From positions 1-46,408 of the forward strand of contig CANQDR010000016.1 in NCBI GenBank assembly GCA_947593615.1: a stretch of DNA of 46,408 nucleotides. The letters run 5' to 3'. The notes beneath the pieces were generated by a model that had not been told where the DNA came from, made no database searches, and was given only the letters and a program-made list of their open reading frames with translations. Positions 34,310 to 46,408 of this stretch are shown here, piece after piece (the first letter of the stretch is position 1; each line of letters starts with the position of its first letter). The position numbers and the translations under genes are program-made. Source of the DNA: an uncultured Clostridia bacterium. GTDB lineage: Bacteria; Bacillota; Clostridia; Oscillospirales; Acutalibacteraceae.

Positions 34310-34366
34310 TCAGGCAGTGTGACACCGCTCACAATTCGGGCATACAGGTTTATTATATAAAAAACT
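34310..34366 (+). repeat. Short interspersed repeat R3, solo copy
   Basis: GTGTGACAC followed by CGCTCACAATTCGGGCATACAGGTTT resembles the hairpin-TCACA part found at about 6922-6996, 19683-19735, 45722-45775 and 46140-46218. It is the only solo copy, in the gap between remB and the zinc-ribbon gene, where a gyrB operon promoter might be expected; I see no clear promoter. Confidence 0.65.
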
Positions 34367-34396
34367 TGGATACCCTACTGTAAAGAAGGTATTATG

Positions 34397-35131
34397 ATGA
34401 AAGTAAAAAAATGTCCCTACTGCGGAAAACGTATATCATATGTTTCCGCATTTGCAAGCAGGAGAAAAGGCGAATTTGTTTGTGAAAGATGCGGAAAGGA
34501 AAGCAAAATTATAATAAACAGTAAAATTTTCCTTGCATTCGCATGTGCGGCTGTAATTTCGCTTGTAATTATGGCAGTCTGGATCTTTGCAGGACTTATA
34601 AACAATCCTCTCGGTATTTTGCTTGTTGCAGTTCCTCTAATTATTTTTGCGGCGCTGTCACCTAAATTTTTATATTATGAACCTCTTAAAAAATATAAAA
34701 AATCAATGGAAGCAAAAAAAGCAGGAATTGCTTATTCCGATAATCTTGTGACATCCGAGCTTGAGGAAAATGATATATCTTCTTTTGGCTCATCACTTGA
34801 AAACAGCGGAAAATTCCAGCTTAACACAGAGGTATTTAATAAAATAAGAGCTGAACGAACAGCCGCAAGAGAAAAACTCAAGGGCGACGAGCTTGTATCA
34901 AATTCGGCTGACATAATTAAAACAGAGCAAGAGGAAAATTATGTTCACATAATTAAAGACGTAAGTCAAAATCATTCCTATTCCGACGCACCTCTTAAAA
35001 AAATACATTCCGAAAATCCTCGCAATGTCAGCAGAACACGTCATTATATTAATGATGAACTTGAGCCTGATTTAAAAGAGACTGAAAAAAAATCCGACGG
35101 AAACAGATACTCTGCAAACAGAAAGTTTTAA
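34397..35131 (+). CDS. Zinc-ribbon membrane protein with long cytoplasmic tail
   Basis: A 244-residue protein not recognised by function. CPYCGKRISY and CERCGK form a zinc ribbon with 20-odd residues between the two CxxC pairs, as in clostridial cxxc-20-cxxc proteins. Two membrane segments follow (about 47-70 and 76-93), then about 150 charged residues without obvious fold. The ATG at 34397 is seven bases after AAGAAGG; another ATG stands just before. It precedes a smaller protein of the same plan and gyrB. Confidence 0.75.
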   Translation: MKVKKCPYCGKRISYVSAFASRRKGEFVCERCGKESKIIINSKIFLAFACAAVISLVIMAVWIFAGLINNPLGILLVAVPLIIFAALSPKFLYYEPLKKYKKSMEAKKAGIAYSDNLVTSELEENDISSFGSSLENSGKFQLNTEVFNKIRAERTAAREKLKGDELVSNSADIIKTEQEENYVHIIKDVSQNHSYSDAPLKKIHSENPRNVSRTRHYINDELEPDLKETEKKSDGNRYSANRKF

Positions 35132-35140
35132 CGGTGGATC

Positions 35141-35476
35141 ATGTTAAAATTGCCTGTATGTCCTCATTGCCACACAATTTACAGATACGGGGATGTTAAA
35201 AAAACCTTGTATGAAAAAAATCATAAATGCTATCACTGCAATAAAATATTCATAATATCAAAAATAAGAATTCTGTTTTTATTTATAATAATTGCATTAA
35301 TTGCTGCAATTTTTAACGTTTTTGAGCTGTATATGATGGCAGGTATAAATTTTATTGCATTGCTTGTAACGAATATAATAATTATAACAGTAGGGATCCT
35401 ATTGATTCCGTTCTTTATAAAATTTAAAATATGCAATGATTTTTCAGATAAAATGAAGAGAAAAAAGAGTAAGTAA
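35141..35476 (+). CDS. Small zinc-ribbon membrane protein
   Basis: A 111-residue protein: CPHCHTIYRYGDVKKTLYEK and CYHCNK make a zinc ribbon, followed by two long hydrophobic segments (about 43-65 and 70-95) and a lysine-rich end. Same plan as the gene nine bases upstream but without the long tail; probably an old duplication. Starts at ATG after GGTGG. Function unknown. Confidence 0.75.
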   Translation: MLKLPVCPHCHTIYRYGDVKKTLYEKNHKCYHCNKIFIISKIRILFLFIIIALIAAIFNVFELYMMAGINFIALLVTNIIIITVGILLIPFFIKFKICNDFSDKMKRKKSK

Positions 35477-35494
35477 CGAATGGTTTAACGGTAA

Positions 35495-37471
<1,977 letters not shown>

Positions 37472-37524
37472 AAAAGGTCAGCAAATATTTTTACGCAATA
37501 TTAAACATAGGAGTGTGGTTAATA

Positions 37525-37959
37525 ATGCATTCAAGAACTAAAATAACGGTTCGTTACGCAGAAACCGACCAAATGGGAATTGCACATCATTCAAACTATC
37601 CCATATGGTACGAAGCCGGCAGAAGCGATTTTATAAAATTGTTCGGGACAAGCTATAGTGAAATGGAAAAGGCAGGCATTATGACTCCTCTTTTAAATCT
37701 GACCTGTCATTTCGGATTGCCTGCTCTTTATGATGACGAGCTTATTATCCGCACATGGTGTATAACAATGACAGCGGCAAGAATTGTATTTTCCTATACT
37801 GTAAAGCGTATTGAAAAAGACGGAACGGAAACAGAGCTTGGCTACGGTACTACGGAACACGGTTTTGTAGATTCAAAAACGCTCAAACCCTGCAACATCA
37901 GAAAAAGATTGCCCGAGCTTTATGAAAAAATTAACGCAGGTGTAAAACATCTGACTTAA
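37525..37959 (+). CDS. Hotdog-fold acyl-CoA thioesterase (YbgC/FadM-like)
   Basis: A 144-residue protein with the 4-hydroxybenzoyl-CoA thioesterase pattern: RYAETDQMGIAHHSNYPIWYEAGR, with the catalytic Asp at about D15. I choose ATG at 37525 (MHSRTKITVRYAE) rather than GTG at 37513, which lies in the AGGAG site. Such enzymes split short or medium acyl-CoA or acyl-ACP thioesters; substrate not evident. It lies between gyrB and gyrA, an unusual insertion in a pair that is often adjacent. Confidence 0.88.
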   Translation: MHSRTKITVRYAETDQMGIAHHSNYPIWYEAGRSDFIKLFGTSYSEMEKAGIMTPLLNLTCHFGLPALYDDELIIRTWCITMTAARIVFSYTVKRIEKDGTETELGYGTTEHGFVDSKTLKPCNIRKRLPELYEKINAGVKHLT

Positions 37960-38062
37960 ACTGAATAAGTTGAATAATAAATAAATTCGAGCAAATTCAG
38001 ATTTATATTGCTAAAGAAAAAGCGGAGTGTTTTTACCTGCTTAAAAGATTGAGGTTGTAAAA

Positions 38063-40588
38063 ATGGATAACGAACAGATGAATGAAAACAGAATAATAGA
38101 TGTCGATTTGCAGAATGAAATGCGCAAGAGTTTTCTGGACTATTCAATGAGCGTAATTGTTGCCCGTGCTCTGCCGGATGTGCGTGACGGACTGAAACCG
38201 GTTCACAGACGTATTCTTTACACAATGTACGAAAGAGGTCTTGAACCGTCAAAGCCGTACCATAAATGCGCCGATACTGTCGGTTCGGTGCTGGGTGCCT
38301 ATCACCCTCACGGCGACGCATCTGTATACGATGCAATGGTGCGCCTTGCGCAGGACTTTTCAATGAGATATATGCTTGTTGACGGTCACGGCAACTTCGG
38401 TTCAGTTGACGGCGACCCGCCTGCTGCTTACCGTTATACGGAAGCAAGAATGAGCAAAATCTCTATGGATATGCTCACAGACATTGACAAGAATACTGTT
38501 GATTTTATTCCAAACTACGACGACCGTCTTAAAGAGCCTGTTGTGCTTCCAAGTCGTTTTCCGAATCTGCTCGTAAACGGTTCAAGCGGTATTGCCGTAG
38601 GTATGGCTACAAATATTCCTCCTCACAATCTCGGAGAAACCATAGACGCCGTATGCATGCTTATTGACAACCCTAATGCTGAGGTTGCCGAGCTTATGGA
38701 ATGTATTCCCGGCCCCGACTTCCCGACAGGCGGAATCATTATGGGCAGAAGCGGAATAAGGGCCGCTTATGCGACAGGCAAGGGAAAAATTACCGTACGT
38801 GCAAAAACAGAAATAATTGAAGCTAAAAACGGAAGATTTAAGATTATTGTTACGGAACTTCCGTATCAGGTAAACAAAGCAAGACTTATTGAGCATATTG
38901 CAGACCTTGTAAAGGACAAGAAAATTGAGGGTATTTCAAACATCGAGGACCACTCAGACCGTCAGGGTATGCACATTGAAATTGATATAAAGCGTGACGC
39001 TTCACCTCAGATCGTGCTGAATCAGCTTTTCTCATTCACACAGCTTCAGATTACATTCGGCGCAATTATGCTTGCAATTGTCGACGGCGAGCCTAAGATT
39101 CTTAGCCTTAAGGAAATGCTTAAATGCTATATTGAGTTTCAGGAGGACGTTATCCGCCGCCGCACGGAGTTTGATTTAAAAAAGGCACAGGACAGAGCGC
39201 ATATTCTTGAGGGCTTAAAAATTGCAATTGATTTTATTGACGAGGTAATTGCAATTATCCGCAGAAGCAAGGATTTGGCAGAGGCGCGAAACGCTTTGAT
39301 GGAGCGTTTCGGACTTGATGAGGTTCAGGCTCAGGCTATTGTACAAATGAGGCTCGGACAGCTCACAAATATGGAGCGCACAAAAATAGAAGATGAAATT
39401 GCCGCTCTGCATGCTAAAATCAAGGAATATATGGAAATTCTTGAAAGCGAAACAAGAAAGCTTGAAATTGTCAAAGAGGAGCTTACGGCAATCAGAAATA
39501 AATATGCCGACCAAAGACGTACCGAAATTTGTACGGTAAGCGGTGAGGTCGATATTGAAGACCTTATTCCGCAGGAGGAATGTGTGCTTACTCTTACTCA
39601 GTTCGGATATGTCAAGCGTCTGTCTGTTGATACATACAAAATCCAGCGCAGAGGCGGCAGGGGAGTTTCGGGAATGTCAAGGCGCGAAGAGGACGTCGCT
39701 TCCGAAATGTTCATCATTAACTCACACGATTACGTTCTGTTCTTTACCGATAAGGGCAGAGTTTACAGGCTTAAATGCTATGAAGTTCCCGAGGGAAGCA
39801 GGCAGTCAAAGGGTATTAATATTGCAAATCTTCTGCCGATTTCTCCTGATGAAAAGGTAACTTCAATGATAAAAGTCCACGAATTTGACGAGGATAAGTA
39901 TCTTGTTATGGTTACAAGACACGGCATTATCAAGCGTATTGCGCTTAACGCATACAATACGGCACGTAAGGGCGGACTTATTGCGCTTGAACTTAACGAC
40001 GGTGACGAGCTTGCTTGGGTAAGAATGACAGACGGAAGCAATCAGGTTATTGTTGCTACCAAAAAAGGATTTGCAATCCGCTTTAATGAAACCGATGTAC
40101 GTCCTATGGGCAGACAGGCTCGAGGAGTTAAAGCTCTTGCTCTCAGAGAAGGTGACTGCGTTGTGGGTATGAGCGTTGTGCGCGAGGGAGGACTTGTGCT
40201 GACTGTTTCCGAAACAGGCTACGGCAGACTTTCAAGTCCTGACGACTACCGTATTCAGAGCAGAGGCGGCAAGGGTCTTATAAACTACCATGTAGAAAAA
40301 TACGGCGATGTTGCCGCAATCAAGGTTGTTAACCTTGACGACGATGTTATTATCATTTCTCAGGACGGCATAATAATCAGAATCGCCGCAGAAACCATAA
40401 GAATTTGCTCACGTCCGTCAAAGGGTGTTACATTAATGAATGTCAGCGGAGAGGATAAAGTCGTTACAATAGCCCGCGCTCCTCACGAGGCAGAAAATGA
40501 AGTCGAAGAAAGTGAAGAAATCGGCGAAGCCAATGATGAAAGCAGTGAAGGCAACGAAGATAACGGCGTACAAAGCAATGATGATTAA
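38063..40588 (+). CDS. gyrA: DNA gyrase subunit A
   Basis: Strand-cutting subunit of gyrase, 841 residues. ATG follows GAGG. The catalytic tyrosine is Y123 in [10 protein letters not shown]. The quinolone region reads [17 protein letters not shown], so A86, S87 and D90 stand where E. coli has S83, A84 and D87, the same pattern as in mycobacteria. The C-terminal wrapping domain follows, with the GyrA-box type [11 protein letters not shown], separating gyrase from topoisomerase IV. The last 35 residues are an acidic tail. Confidence 0.97.
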   Translation: MDNEQMNENRIIDVDLQNEMRKSFLDYSMSVIVARALPDVRDGLKPVHRRILYTMYERGLEPSKPYHKCADTVGSVLGAYHPHGDASVYDAMVRLAQDFSMRYMLVDGHGNFGSVDGDPPAAYRYTEARMSKISMDMLTDIDKNTVDFIPNYDDRLKEPVVLPSRFPNLLVNGSSGIAVGMATNIPPHNLGETIDAVCMLIDNPNAEVAELMECIPGPDFPTGGIIMGRSGIRAAYATGKGKITVRAKTEIIEAKNGRFKIIVTELPYQVNKARLIEHIADLVKDKKIEGISNIEDHSDRQGMHIEIDIKRDASPQIVLNQLFSFTQLQITFGAIMLAIVDGEPKILSLKEMLKCYIEFQEDVIRRRTEFDLKKAQDRAHILEGLKIAIDFIDEVIAIIRRSKDLAEARNALMERFGLDEVQAQAIVQMRLGQLTNMERTKIEDEIAALHAKIKEYMEILESETRKLEIVKEELTAIRNKYADQRRTEICTVSGEVDIEDLIPQEECVLTLTQFGYVKRLSVDTYKIQRRGGRGVSGMSRREEDVASEMFIINSHDYVLFFTDKGRVYRLKCYEVPEGSRQSKGINIANLLPISPDEKVTSMIKVHEFDEDKYLVMVTRHGIIKRIALNAYNTARKGGLIALELNDGDELAWVRMTDGSNQVIVATKKGFAIRFNETDVRPMGRQARGVKALALREGDCVVGMSVVREGGLVLTVSETGYGRLSSPDDYRIQSRGGKGLINYHVEKYGDVAAIKVVNLDDDVIIISQDGIIIRIAAETIRICSRPSKGVTLMNVSGEDKVVTIARAPHEAENEVEESEEIGEANDESSEGNEDNGVQSNDD

Positions 40589-40623
40589 GAACTGCACGTA
40601 ATATAACCGATTAAGATAATTTT

Positions 40624-40659
40624 AGGGCTGTCTTATAATTATATAGGACAGCCCTGTTA
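40624..40659 (+). terminator. Terminator of gyrA
   Basis: AGGGCTGTC (40624-40632) pairs with GACAGCCCT (40647-40655). The following T run is weak. Confidence 0.65.
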
Positions 40660-40707
40660 AAATAATAATATTGAATTTGACAAAATTATACTTAAAATGA
40701 GGAAATT

Positions 40708-41451
40708 ATGAGAAAAAGCGTTATTATTTTATGCTTATTACTAAGCGTTTCAATGTTATTTTCAGCATGTTCAAAGTCCGAAAACAAAATTGAGGTTGAA
40801 CAGCCGAACAGAGTTTCAACGGGAGATGAAATATATCCCGCAAAAAATACAAGTGCCGTAGAGAAGAGCGGAAATGTAAACGGAATGAGATATACTTCAA
40901 CACTCAAAGACTTTACGCAAAAATATAATGAAATAACAGAAGATACAGGCGGAGCAGATTTTCTCTTTCTGAACGGCTGGAAAGAAAACGGCGATACAAA
41001 GCATGATACAAATGGAATAGAAATTCAATATTACTATTATAATGAGGAGAATACCAATTTTACTGCGACGGTAGAATCGGAAACGGGAAAAATCGTGAAT
41101 ATAGGCTGCGGCACTACAATGAACAATTTTGTTGCTCAGGAAAACAATATAAACAACAGCGATATAATTTTAAGAAAAAGTGCGGTGATGGCTGCGGCTG
41201 TATGCGGTTTTCCAAGCAGCAGCATTGATGTTTTGCAGGATATTTTTTACCGAACGACATTTGAAAATGCGGAATCTCTGTGGTATCAGGGAAGCATATT
41301 TTCACTCAGCACACAGAATGACGACTCAAACAGTGAAAACAGCCTTATGCTTCTCAGGGTTTTTCCCGTAACGGACGAACTCAAAGAAGAATGGAAGGTA
41401 CCCGATTACGAAACCTATGCGGCGTCTGTTCCAGCAGAAACAAAACCGTAA
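40708..41451 (+). CDS. Lipoprotein of unknown function
   Basis: A 247-residue protein with a lipoprotein signal: MRKSVIILCLLLSVSMLFSAC, cysteine at position 21. The mature part has no domain I can name; it has several aromatic strands (IEIQYYYYNEEN) and a proline-rich end. ATG follows GAGGAAATT. It stands alone between the gyrA terminator and the HD-domain gene 40 bases downstream. Confidence 0.8.
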   Translation: MRKSVIILCLLLSVSMLFSACSKSENKIEVEQPNRVSTGDEIYPAKNTSAVEKSGNVNGMRYTSTLKDFTQKYNEITEDTGGADFLFLNGWKENGDTKHDTNGIEIQYYYYNEENTNFTATVESETGKIVNIGCGTTMNNFVAQENNINNSDIILRKSAVMAAAVCGFPSSSIDVLQDIFYRTTFENAESLWYQGSIFSLSTQNDDSNSENSLMLLRVFPVTDELKEEWKVPDYETYAASVPAETKP

Positions 41452-41490
41452 TAAATAAACTCATAACTGATAAACAGACAGGTGATTATA

Positions 41491-42063
41491 ATGAAACCCG
41501 AGAAACTGATAAAACTACTTGCTGTTGCGTCAAAATTAAAAGAAAACACACGCCATTCGTGGACACCAAGCGGCAGACGTGAAAGCGTTGCTGAGCACAG
41601 CTGGAGGTTGTCGCTGTTTGCGTATTTTATGAAAGATGAATTTCCGAATGTGAATATTGACAGGGTAATATTAATGTGCATATTTCACGATATAGGGGAA
41701 GCGTTTACAGGAGATATTCCGTCGTTTATAAAGACAGAAAATGATGAGAAAATTGAGCGCGAAATCATCACCGACTGGGTAAATTCCCTGCCTGCGCCTT
41801 ATAACAGTGAGCTGGGAGTTTTATACGATGAAATTTTAGAGCAGAAAACAGAAGAAGCAAAGCTCTTTAGAGCGCTTGACAAGCTTGAAGCCGCAATTTC
41901 TCACAATGAAGCCGACATAAGAACATGGCTTCCGCTTGAATATGACTTAAATCCAAAATACGGATTTGAGGAATGTCAGTTTTCGCCGTATATGCAGAAG
42001 CTTCAGGAGGAAGTACGGCGAAATTCACTCGATAAAATTGAAAAATCAAATAACAAACATTAA
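41491..42063 (+). CDS. HD-domain phosphohydrolase (YfbR/HDDC2-like)
   Basis: A 190-residue metal-dependent phosphohydrolase. H in SVAEHSWRLSLFA, HD in CIFHDIGEAFTGDIPSF and D in RALDKLEAAISHNE make the H...HD...D metal site. Closest pattern is the HD family of 5'-nucleotidases acting on deoxynucleoside monophosphates. ATG at 41491, seven bases after AGGTGAT. Substrate not decided by sequence. Confidence 0.85.
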   Translation: MKPEKLIKLLAVASKLKENTRHSWTPSGRRESVAEHSWRLSLFAYFMKDEFPNVNIDRVILMCIFHDIGEAFTGDIPSFIKTENDEKIEREIITDWVNSLPAPYNSELGVLYDEILEQKTEEAKLFRALDKLEAAISHNEADIRTWLPLEYDLNPKYGFEECQFSPYMQKLQEEVRRNSLDKIEKSNNKH

Positions 42064-42110
42064 TAAAAGAATAAGAAAACATTGTCCGAATAATAATTGT
42101 CAGACAAAGT

Positions 42111-42149
42111 AAAAACGGCTGTCCTATCTAAGCTTTGGACAGCCGTTTA
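42111..42149. terminator. Bidirectional terminator between the HD gene and a lipoprotein gene
   Basis: AAACGGCTGTCC (42113-42124) pairs exactly with GGACAGCCGTTT (42137-42148). T-rich on the plus side and TTTTT on the minus side. Confidence 0.85.
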
Positions 42150-42169
42150 ATATTATATGTTCATCTGAT

Positions 42170-42982
42170 TTATTTGAGTTCACTTGCAGGAATTCGCTTG
42201 TACTCATAATCATTAAGCTTCAGAGTATCGCCGTCAACCGAATAATTGTAGGTATCGGTTATTTCCTTCTGCATAGTGTATGTTGCGGTTATTACATTAT
42301 CCTTTGCCGAATATTTAAAATAAGTGAACATTGTTCCGTATTGATTTTGATACATAATACCGTTTTTGTCAAAATAAAAATATTCGCCGTCATCGGAGTA
42401 CCACGCGCCTAAAATGCTTTCGTCAATTTCAGGTTCGGGGTCGGGAATAGGAATAAAATCAAAGCTTGCCAGCCTCTCAAGTGTGGATGTAGTCTGATTT
42501 TCGGTATTGGTGAGGACAGCCATAGAGTTTTCGTTTGAAAACTCATAAGTGTATGTTCCGTTAAGACCGAACATAAGTTGAGTCGTAAAGGTGCTTATTT
42601 TATTTCCGTTTTTGTCCGTACTGTTATCCAGAGAATATTTTCCGCAGTAACCCATAGTGTCAATTACAATTGAAGCCTCTCCGTGTCCGTCAAACAGAAA
42701 AACAAAATCCTCAAGCTTTGAACCCTCGCCCTCAGTAATGCGCCATGCGCCCGAAAACGGGTCTGAGCTTTGCGGATCAAAGTAATGAAGCGCTTTTATG
42801 TCGGTTTCTTTTTCAGAAACGGAAGAGCTTGCTTGATTTGCAGAAGTTTCCGTTTGAGCAGCAGTCTGAGAAGAACTGTCAGACGATGGTTTTTCGCTGT
42901 CACAGCCTTCAAATGAAAATAATAAAACTGCCGCAGCAATAATCAGCGAAACTTTAAATATATTTTTTTTCATAATATTCAT
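42170..42982 (-). CDS. Lipoprotein with Ser/Thr-rich linker
   Basis: A 270-residue protein with lipoprotein signal MKKNIFKVSLIIAAAVLLFSFEGC, then about 35 Ser/Thr/Gln/Glu residues as a wall-spanning linker. The outer part has two similar beta-rich stretches, one around FSGAWRITEGEGSKLEDFVFLFDGHG and one around ILGAWYSDDGEYFYFDKNG, each starting with GAW and continuing to a Y-rich strand; they look like duplicated lipocalin-like or DUF5640-type units. ATG at 42982 is eight bases after GGAG. Function unknown. Confidence 0.75.
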   Translation of the reverse strand: MNIMKKNIFKVSLIIAAAVLLFSFEGCDSEKPSSDSSSQTAAQTETSANQASSSVSEKETDIKALHYFDPQSSDPFSGAWRITEGEGSKLEDFVFLFDGHGEASIVIDTMGYCGKYSLDNSTDKNGNKISTFTTQLMFGLNGTYTYEFSNENSMAVLTNTENQTTSTLERLASFDFIPIPDPEPEIDESILGAWYSDDGEYFYFDKNGIMYQNQYGTMFTYFKYSAKDNVITATYTMQKEITDTYNYSVDGDTLKLNDYEYKRIPASELK

Positions 42983-43086
42983 AACAATATCTCCATAGCT
43001 TTTTCTATAATTTTATATTTTCGAATCGGCAATGTCAATATACAAAAAATAAATGCATAAAATCTGATAAAAAAGTAAATTTTTTA

Positions 43087-43115
43087 TTGCTAATCGGAAC
43101 TGTATTTGATATAAT
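43087..43115 (+). promoter_or_regulatory. Promoter of guaB
   Basis: TTGCTA (43087-43092), 17 bases, TATAAT (43110-43115). Predicted start near 43122, leaving a leader of about 90 bases in which I see no purine riboswitch core and no terminator. Confidence 0.7.
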
Positions 43116-43210
43116 AAAAGTTAATAATTACGGCAATCCTGCAAAATAACATTAAGTTATGACTGCGGAATTACCTTAAATGATTTGAGAAATTTGTAAA
43201 ATGGAGGTAG

Positions 43211-44695
<1,485 letters not shown>

Positions 44696-44767
44696 ATTTA
44701 ATCGTAATTAATAAGAATAATCTTCATTTTACATTTAATAATATAAACATAAAAAGGATGTGCTCAG

Positions 44768-45718
44768 ATGTACAGACTCGGTATAGACCTTGGCGGAACA
44801 AATATAGTTGCGGGCGTTGTTGATGATGAATACAAAATTATAGCAAAAGCGACCTGCAAAACAGCCGTTCCGCGCCCTGAAAGTGAAATATGCGACAGCA
44901 TGGCAGAGGTTGCCATGAAAGCAATTGATAAAGCAAAGATAAAGCTTGAGGACGTTGAATCCATAGGCATAGGCGTTCCCGGAGCTGTAAATCCAAAAAC
45001 GGGAATAATAGAATATTCCGCAAACCTTTTCTTCCACAACTGGGAAGTTGTTAAAATGATGGAGGAAAGGCTTAATACAAAGGTGTTAATCGAGAACGAC
45101 GCAAATGCGGCGGCTCTCGGCGAATATCTTGCAGGAAGCGCAAAAGGCGCTAAAAATGCCGTGGCAATTACGCTCGGAACAGGCGTAGGCGGCGGAATTA
45201 TCATAAACGGCAAAATCTACAGCGGCTCAAACTTTGCAGGAGCAGAGCTTGGTCATATGGTAATTGTCAAGGACGGTAAGGAATGTGCCTGCGGCAGACG
45301 AGGATGCTGGGAGGCTTATGCTTCTGCTTCGGGACTTATCGCGCTTACAAAGCAAAAAATTCTTTCAGAGAAGCTTGAATTCAGCTATATGCTTAAACTT
45401 TGCGACGGCGATATAAACAAGGTAAACGGCAGAACGGCATTTGACGCTATGCGTGACGGTGACCCGACCGCAAAGGCTGTTGTAGAGGAGTATATCAGCT
45501 ATCTTTCCTGCGGTCTGGTAAATATCATTAATATATTCCAGCCCGACGTTCTCTGTATTGGAGGCGGTGTTTCAAACGAGGGCGAAACACTTCTCGGTCC
45601 GGTGCGCACATTCATTGAGCGTGAGCGTTATACCAAACATAATGACAAACAGACGGTAATTTGCACATGTACACTCGGAAATGACGCAGGAATAATCGGT
45701 GCGGCATATCTTGATTAA
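44768..45718 (+). CDS. ROK-family sugar kinase, probable glucokinase
   Basis: A 316-residue kinase. DLGGTN in the phosphate loop, the catalytic Asp in IENDANAAALGEY, LGTGVGGGIIINGKI, the substrate residues of GAELGHM, and the zinc motif CACGRRGCWEAY. Length and pattern fit Firmicute glucokinase (GlcK), which would phosphorylate glucose released by MalQ. ATG after AAAGGATG. Sugar specificity is inference. Confidence 0.9.
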   Translation: MYRLGIDLGGTNIVAGVVDDEYKIIAKATCKTAVPRPESEICDSMAEVAMKAIDKAKIKLEDVESIGIGVPGAVNPKTGIIEYSANLFFHNWEVVKMMEERLNTKVLIENDANAAALGEYLAGSAKGAKNAVAITLGTGVGGGIIINGKIYSGSNFAGAELGHMVIVKDGKECACGRRGCWEAYASASGLIALTKQKILSEKLEFSYMLKLCDGDINKVNGRTAFDAMRDGDPTAKAVVEEYISYLSCGLVNIINIFQPDVLCIGGGVSNEGETLLGPVRTFIERERYTKHNDKQTVICTCTLGNDAGIIGAAYLD

Positions 45719-45721
45719 GCG

Positions 45722-45989
45722 GCGTGACACCGCTCACAGCTCGTGCAGAAAGGTTTGGTAATTTAAAAACCTTAGTTGCCCGGCCGTAAACTGACAATAA
45801 ACCTTTTTGTAACAGCAAAAAAGCTAAAAGTTTTCGCCCGCCTTTTACAAAAGGCGGCGGGGACGAGGGGCGGCGCCCCCGTCGCAGCCTGAAAGGCTGC
45901 GAAACTAATTGATTTAGAAAGCGCAGGAGGGGCGAAAAACAGTCCGGGGGACTGTTTTTCGGAGGGGAACCCTCGCCGGGGGTTCCCCT
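45722..45989 (+). repeat. Interspersed repeat R2, copy B (GC-rich, multi-hairpin)
   Basis: Inverted copy of 19463-19735. The inner 45784-45989 is about 98 percent identical; the outer 45722-45783 is more divergent and begins with hairpin GCGG-CGTGACA-CCGC followed by TCACA. It starts a few bases after the ROK kinase stop and could act as its terminator region. The bases 45990-46082 hold nothing I recognise. Confidence 0.85.
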
Positions 45990-46082
45990 TAAACCTTGCA
46001 CATTTATGCATATTACCAAGAGAAAGATACTTTTTCTACATACAAAGAAACCGCAGAATATAAAGGAATTTCACTTTTCGGC

Positions 46083-46408
46083 ACACTACGACACCGCAGA
46101 ACTCTCTGCGGTGTCTTTTTTGCTGTATGGGGAATTAGCCGGTAAAACTCGGGCAAAAAGGTTTCTAATTTGTCGAACCTTTCTGCTCGAATTGTGAGCG
46201 ATATCATGTCGCTTTTTTGATATCTATAATATTTTGTTGACATTACAAGAACTCTATGTTACAATATATCACATAATAAGATTATATGTATAAAATAAAC
46301 TGAAAAAACGCTAAAATTTTTCCTCAAGTAAGCTACTTATGTATTATCACCGCGAAAATCCGCATTTAATCGGACTTTCGCGGTTTTTTGACTTACTGTT
46401 TGACGATT
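46083..46408 (+). repeat. Direct repeat R1, copy B, cut by the window end
   Basis: Gap-free match to 6861-7186. The copy still matches at the last base, so it continues beyond the window. In copy A an integrase gene ends 14 bases after the point matching the window edge. Confidence 0.9.
46272..46389 (+). ncRNA. Candidate small RNA 1, second copy
   Basis: Promoter TTGACA (46237-46242), 17 bases, TACAAT (46260-46265), all identical with copy A. The terminator stem is identical and its loop has one change. Four of the changes against copy A fall in the 17 bases between the 5' hairpin and the terminator. A short hairpin-T-run (GCGAT/GTCGC with one G-U pair, 46197-46218) precedes the promoter, as in copy A. 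Confidence 0.6.

Noticed and set aside
45772-46019. Proteins encoded within the R2 repeat
   Set aside because: The frames overlap inverted repeats, occur in both orientations, have no ribosome sites and no recognisable family.

Overview
The window is a chromosomal origin region from a low-GC, spore-forming Clostridia-type Firmicute, most likely Oscillospiraceae/Ruminococcaceae. The basis is gene order (rpmH-dnaA-dnaN-yaaA-recF-remB-gyrB-gyrA to the right; rpmH-rnpA-yidD-yidC-jag and mnmE-mnmG-rsmG-noc-parA-parB to the left), spoVAC, strong AGGAGG-type ribosome sites, many TTG/GTG starts, and orphan integrases and zinc-ribbon membrane proteins of clostridial type. No rRNA, tRNA or CRISPR array was seen. 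The species is not identifiable from the sequence alone.

Layout, left to right. (1) 1-6900: spoVAC on minus, then a plus-strand operon of cysteine desulfurase, thiI, a sortase B fused to a degenerate MoCF/CinA-like domain, a second small MoCF-like protein and an EctB-like aminotransferase, closed by a terminator. (2) 6860-8800: a non-housekeeping island with an orphan tyrosine recombinase on minus, bracketed by three plus-strand promoter-terminator modules that each look like an independent small RNA of about 80-120 nt. (3) 9031-12406: ilvB, mtnN and rsmE on minus. (4) 12595-17141: pncC, malQ and glgP on plus. (5) 17303-18043: two adjacent small membrane-protein genes (DUF4234- and DUF2752-like), each broken by one in-frame stop inside its most conserved motif. 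(6) 18100-29651: the left origin arm on minus (serS, parB, parA, noc, rsmG, mnmG, mnmE, jag, yidC, yidD, rnpA, rpmH), with two perfect parS sites. (7) 29652-31606: dnaA and the putative origin; a DnaA-trio-like tract next to an AT-rich stretch lies just before dnaN. (8) 31607-40588: the right arm on plus, dnaN to gyrA, with two zinc-ribbon membrane proteins before gyrB and a hotdog thioesterase between gyrB and gyrA. (9) 40708-45718: two lipoproteins, an HD hydrolase, guaB and a ROK sugar kinase. (10) 45722-46408: two interspersed repeats, the second being another copy of the small-RNA locus of part 2, cut by the window end.

Functional links: the cysteine desulfurase supplies sulfur for ThiI; malQ and glgP form a maltodextrin/glycogen breakdown pair and the ROK kinase would phosphorylate released glucose; parABS and Noc couple segregation and division to the origin; rpmH to jag is the ribosome/RNase P/membrane-insertion cluster.

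The least explained material is (a) the small-RNA/integrase island and its second copy, (b) a GC-rich multi-hairpin repeat of about 205 bp found in two inverted copies, (c) a short hairpin-plus-TCACA repeat whose stems differ but still pair, and (d) the MoCF-sortase fusion. All coordinates and mismatch counts were made by hand; no searches were run.
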